Below are positions 25,701 through 26,436 of a DNA stretch of 26,436 nucleotides, piece by piece. The DNA is from Bremia lactucae (lineage: Eukaryota > Oomycota > Peronosporomycetes > Peronosporales > Peronosporaceae). Positions within the stretch are counted from its first letter, which is position 1, and each line of letters opens with the position of its first letter. A program made the position numbers and the translations under genes. The DNA lies in NCBI RefSeq assembly GCF_004359215.1, contig NC_090624.1, positions 1,614,955 through 1,641,390 of the forward strand, written 5' to 3'. Below the pieces are notes generated by a model. The model was not told where the DNA came from, made no database searches, and saw only the letters and a program-made list of their open reading frames with translations.

Positions 25701-26436
25701 GTCGATTCTTAAAAATCCTACGGATACATTTTATTCCTTGATTAAGGAACTCCAAGATGTGGTATGTACCAATCCACCATCTGTTTTACCTCCGGATATA
25801 GGTGTCCGTCATGAAATTGACTTGGTTTCGGGAACCAAATATTGTATCACACGATAGTGGCCTTTTCCAAAAGAACAGTGTTAAGTTATTGACGATTTCT
25901 TCCGTGCTAAGCACAAGGCTGGAATGGTACGAGAGAGCAAACCTCCCCATTCGACACCAAATTTTCGAGTTTAAAAGCCAAATGGTAAATGCGCATTGTA
26001 CATGCTTATAGTAAGCGTAATGCTGCTACTATACCAGCACAAATCCCCATTCCTAGAAAGGATGTTCTTCAGAACAATATGGTGCGATGTAGAATGTACA
26101 GTGCTTTTGACTTAGTTGATGGTTACTACCAACTGCTCATGCGAGCTACCGATATTCCGTTTACAGCGGTTAGCACCCCAAGCGGAATGCTATGGGAGTG
26201 TTTGGTTATGCCACATAGGCTTTCCAACGCCCCGGCAAAATTTAATCGTCTAGTGACGCAACTCATCGAGGTTATGCACAGACTTATTTTGATGACATTT
26301 TTGTCCATAGTCATGCGGAGCAGGGTCGGTCGTATATGGAAAACCATTTAGACCATTTGCGAGCAGTGCTCGTGTATGCGCACAAAGCGAGGCCTTAGAG
26401 CGGATCCCGCTAAGGTAATAGCCATAGTAGATTGGC
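25701..26436 (+). pseudogene. Family-B RT, plus strand, running off the window
   Basis: IGVRHEIDLVSGTKYCITR (25798-25856), AKHKAGMVRESKPPHSTPNF, then a 120-aa frame (25989-26351) with HAYSKRNAATIPAQIPIP, DLVDGYYQLLMRATDIPFTA, SGMLWECLVMPHRLSNAPAK. The YFDD box (26285-26296) is intact but one frame away. Around 26376 about 73 bp present in the copy at 14360-14433 are missing, joining CACAAA to GCGAGGCC. Here the fingers and palm halves are contiguous, so this copy is the reference showing that the split RT halves at 14020 and 17195 belong together. Confidence 0.8.

Overview
The window reads as repeat-rich accessory DNA of a plant-pathogenic oomycete (Phytophthora or downy-mildew type; the species cannot be fixed from sequence alone). 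Two things point there: one intact intron-less gene for a secreted protein with a degenerate RxLR plus DER motif, the layout of oomycete host-targeted effectors; and several chromodomain-bearing Ty3/gypsy retroelements plus a Ty1/copia relic. There are no bacterial operons, tRNAs, rRNAs or CRISPR arrays. Three N gaps (6952-7051, 11294-12237, 24581-24680) show this is a scaffold, so some junctions may be assembly products.

Left third (1-6676): the end of an LTR, probably of copia type (1 to about 424), cuts into the first of three copies of a 1.0-1.2 kb repeat, here called R. R contains a small terminal-inverted-repeat element with a decayed cysteine-rich, possibly transposase-derived, reading frame. 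R1 (425-1467) and R2 (3924-5160) lie in the same orientation around a block with a divergent solo LTR (about 1703-2201) and the effector gene (2398-3837, minus). R2 is followed by an inverted partial copy and then R3.

Middle and right (6677-26436): a mosaic of two related gypsy families. Family A has LTRs with TGTAACG...CGTTACA ends. Family B has LTRs starting TGTAATGGGG. The parts seen are gag, a CCHC zinc knuckle, aspartic protease, a repetitive linker, reverse transcriptase (RT), RNase H, integrase (IN), a GPF/Y module, a chromodomain, polypurine tracts and one clear primer-binding site. Every coding part is frameshifted or broken by stops, and several catalytic residues are lost. Element strands switch repeatedly. 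A family-A integrase on the plus strand is split exactly after its Asp-Pro (8792) and resumes with Arg-Phe-Thr at 20910. The block between them carries, on the minus strand, the two halves of another family-A pol in circularly permuted order. Inside that block a family-B element has its 3' half (about 14020-17194) inverted relative to its gag-protease-RT half (17195-20493).

The most unusual recurring feature is an antisense reading frame ending about 110-120 bp before the polypurine tract and LTR. It occurs twice in family A (10096-11029 and 22216-23257) and once in family B (12754-13179). The family-B case has well-fixed LTR polarity and a separate, recognisable gag elsewhere, so its antisense frame is not simply gag. 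A 683-bp copia gag relic separates two family-A LTRs at 23811-24493. The window ends inside a family-B RT.
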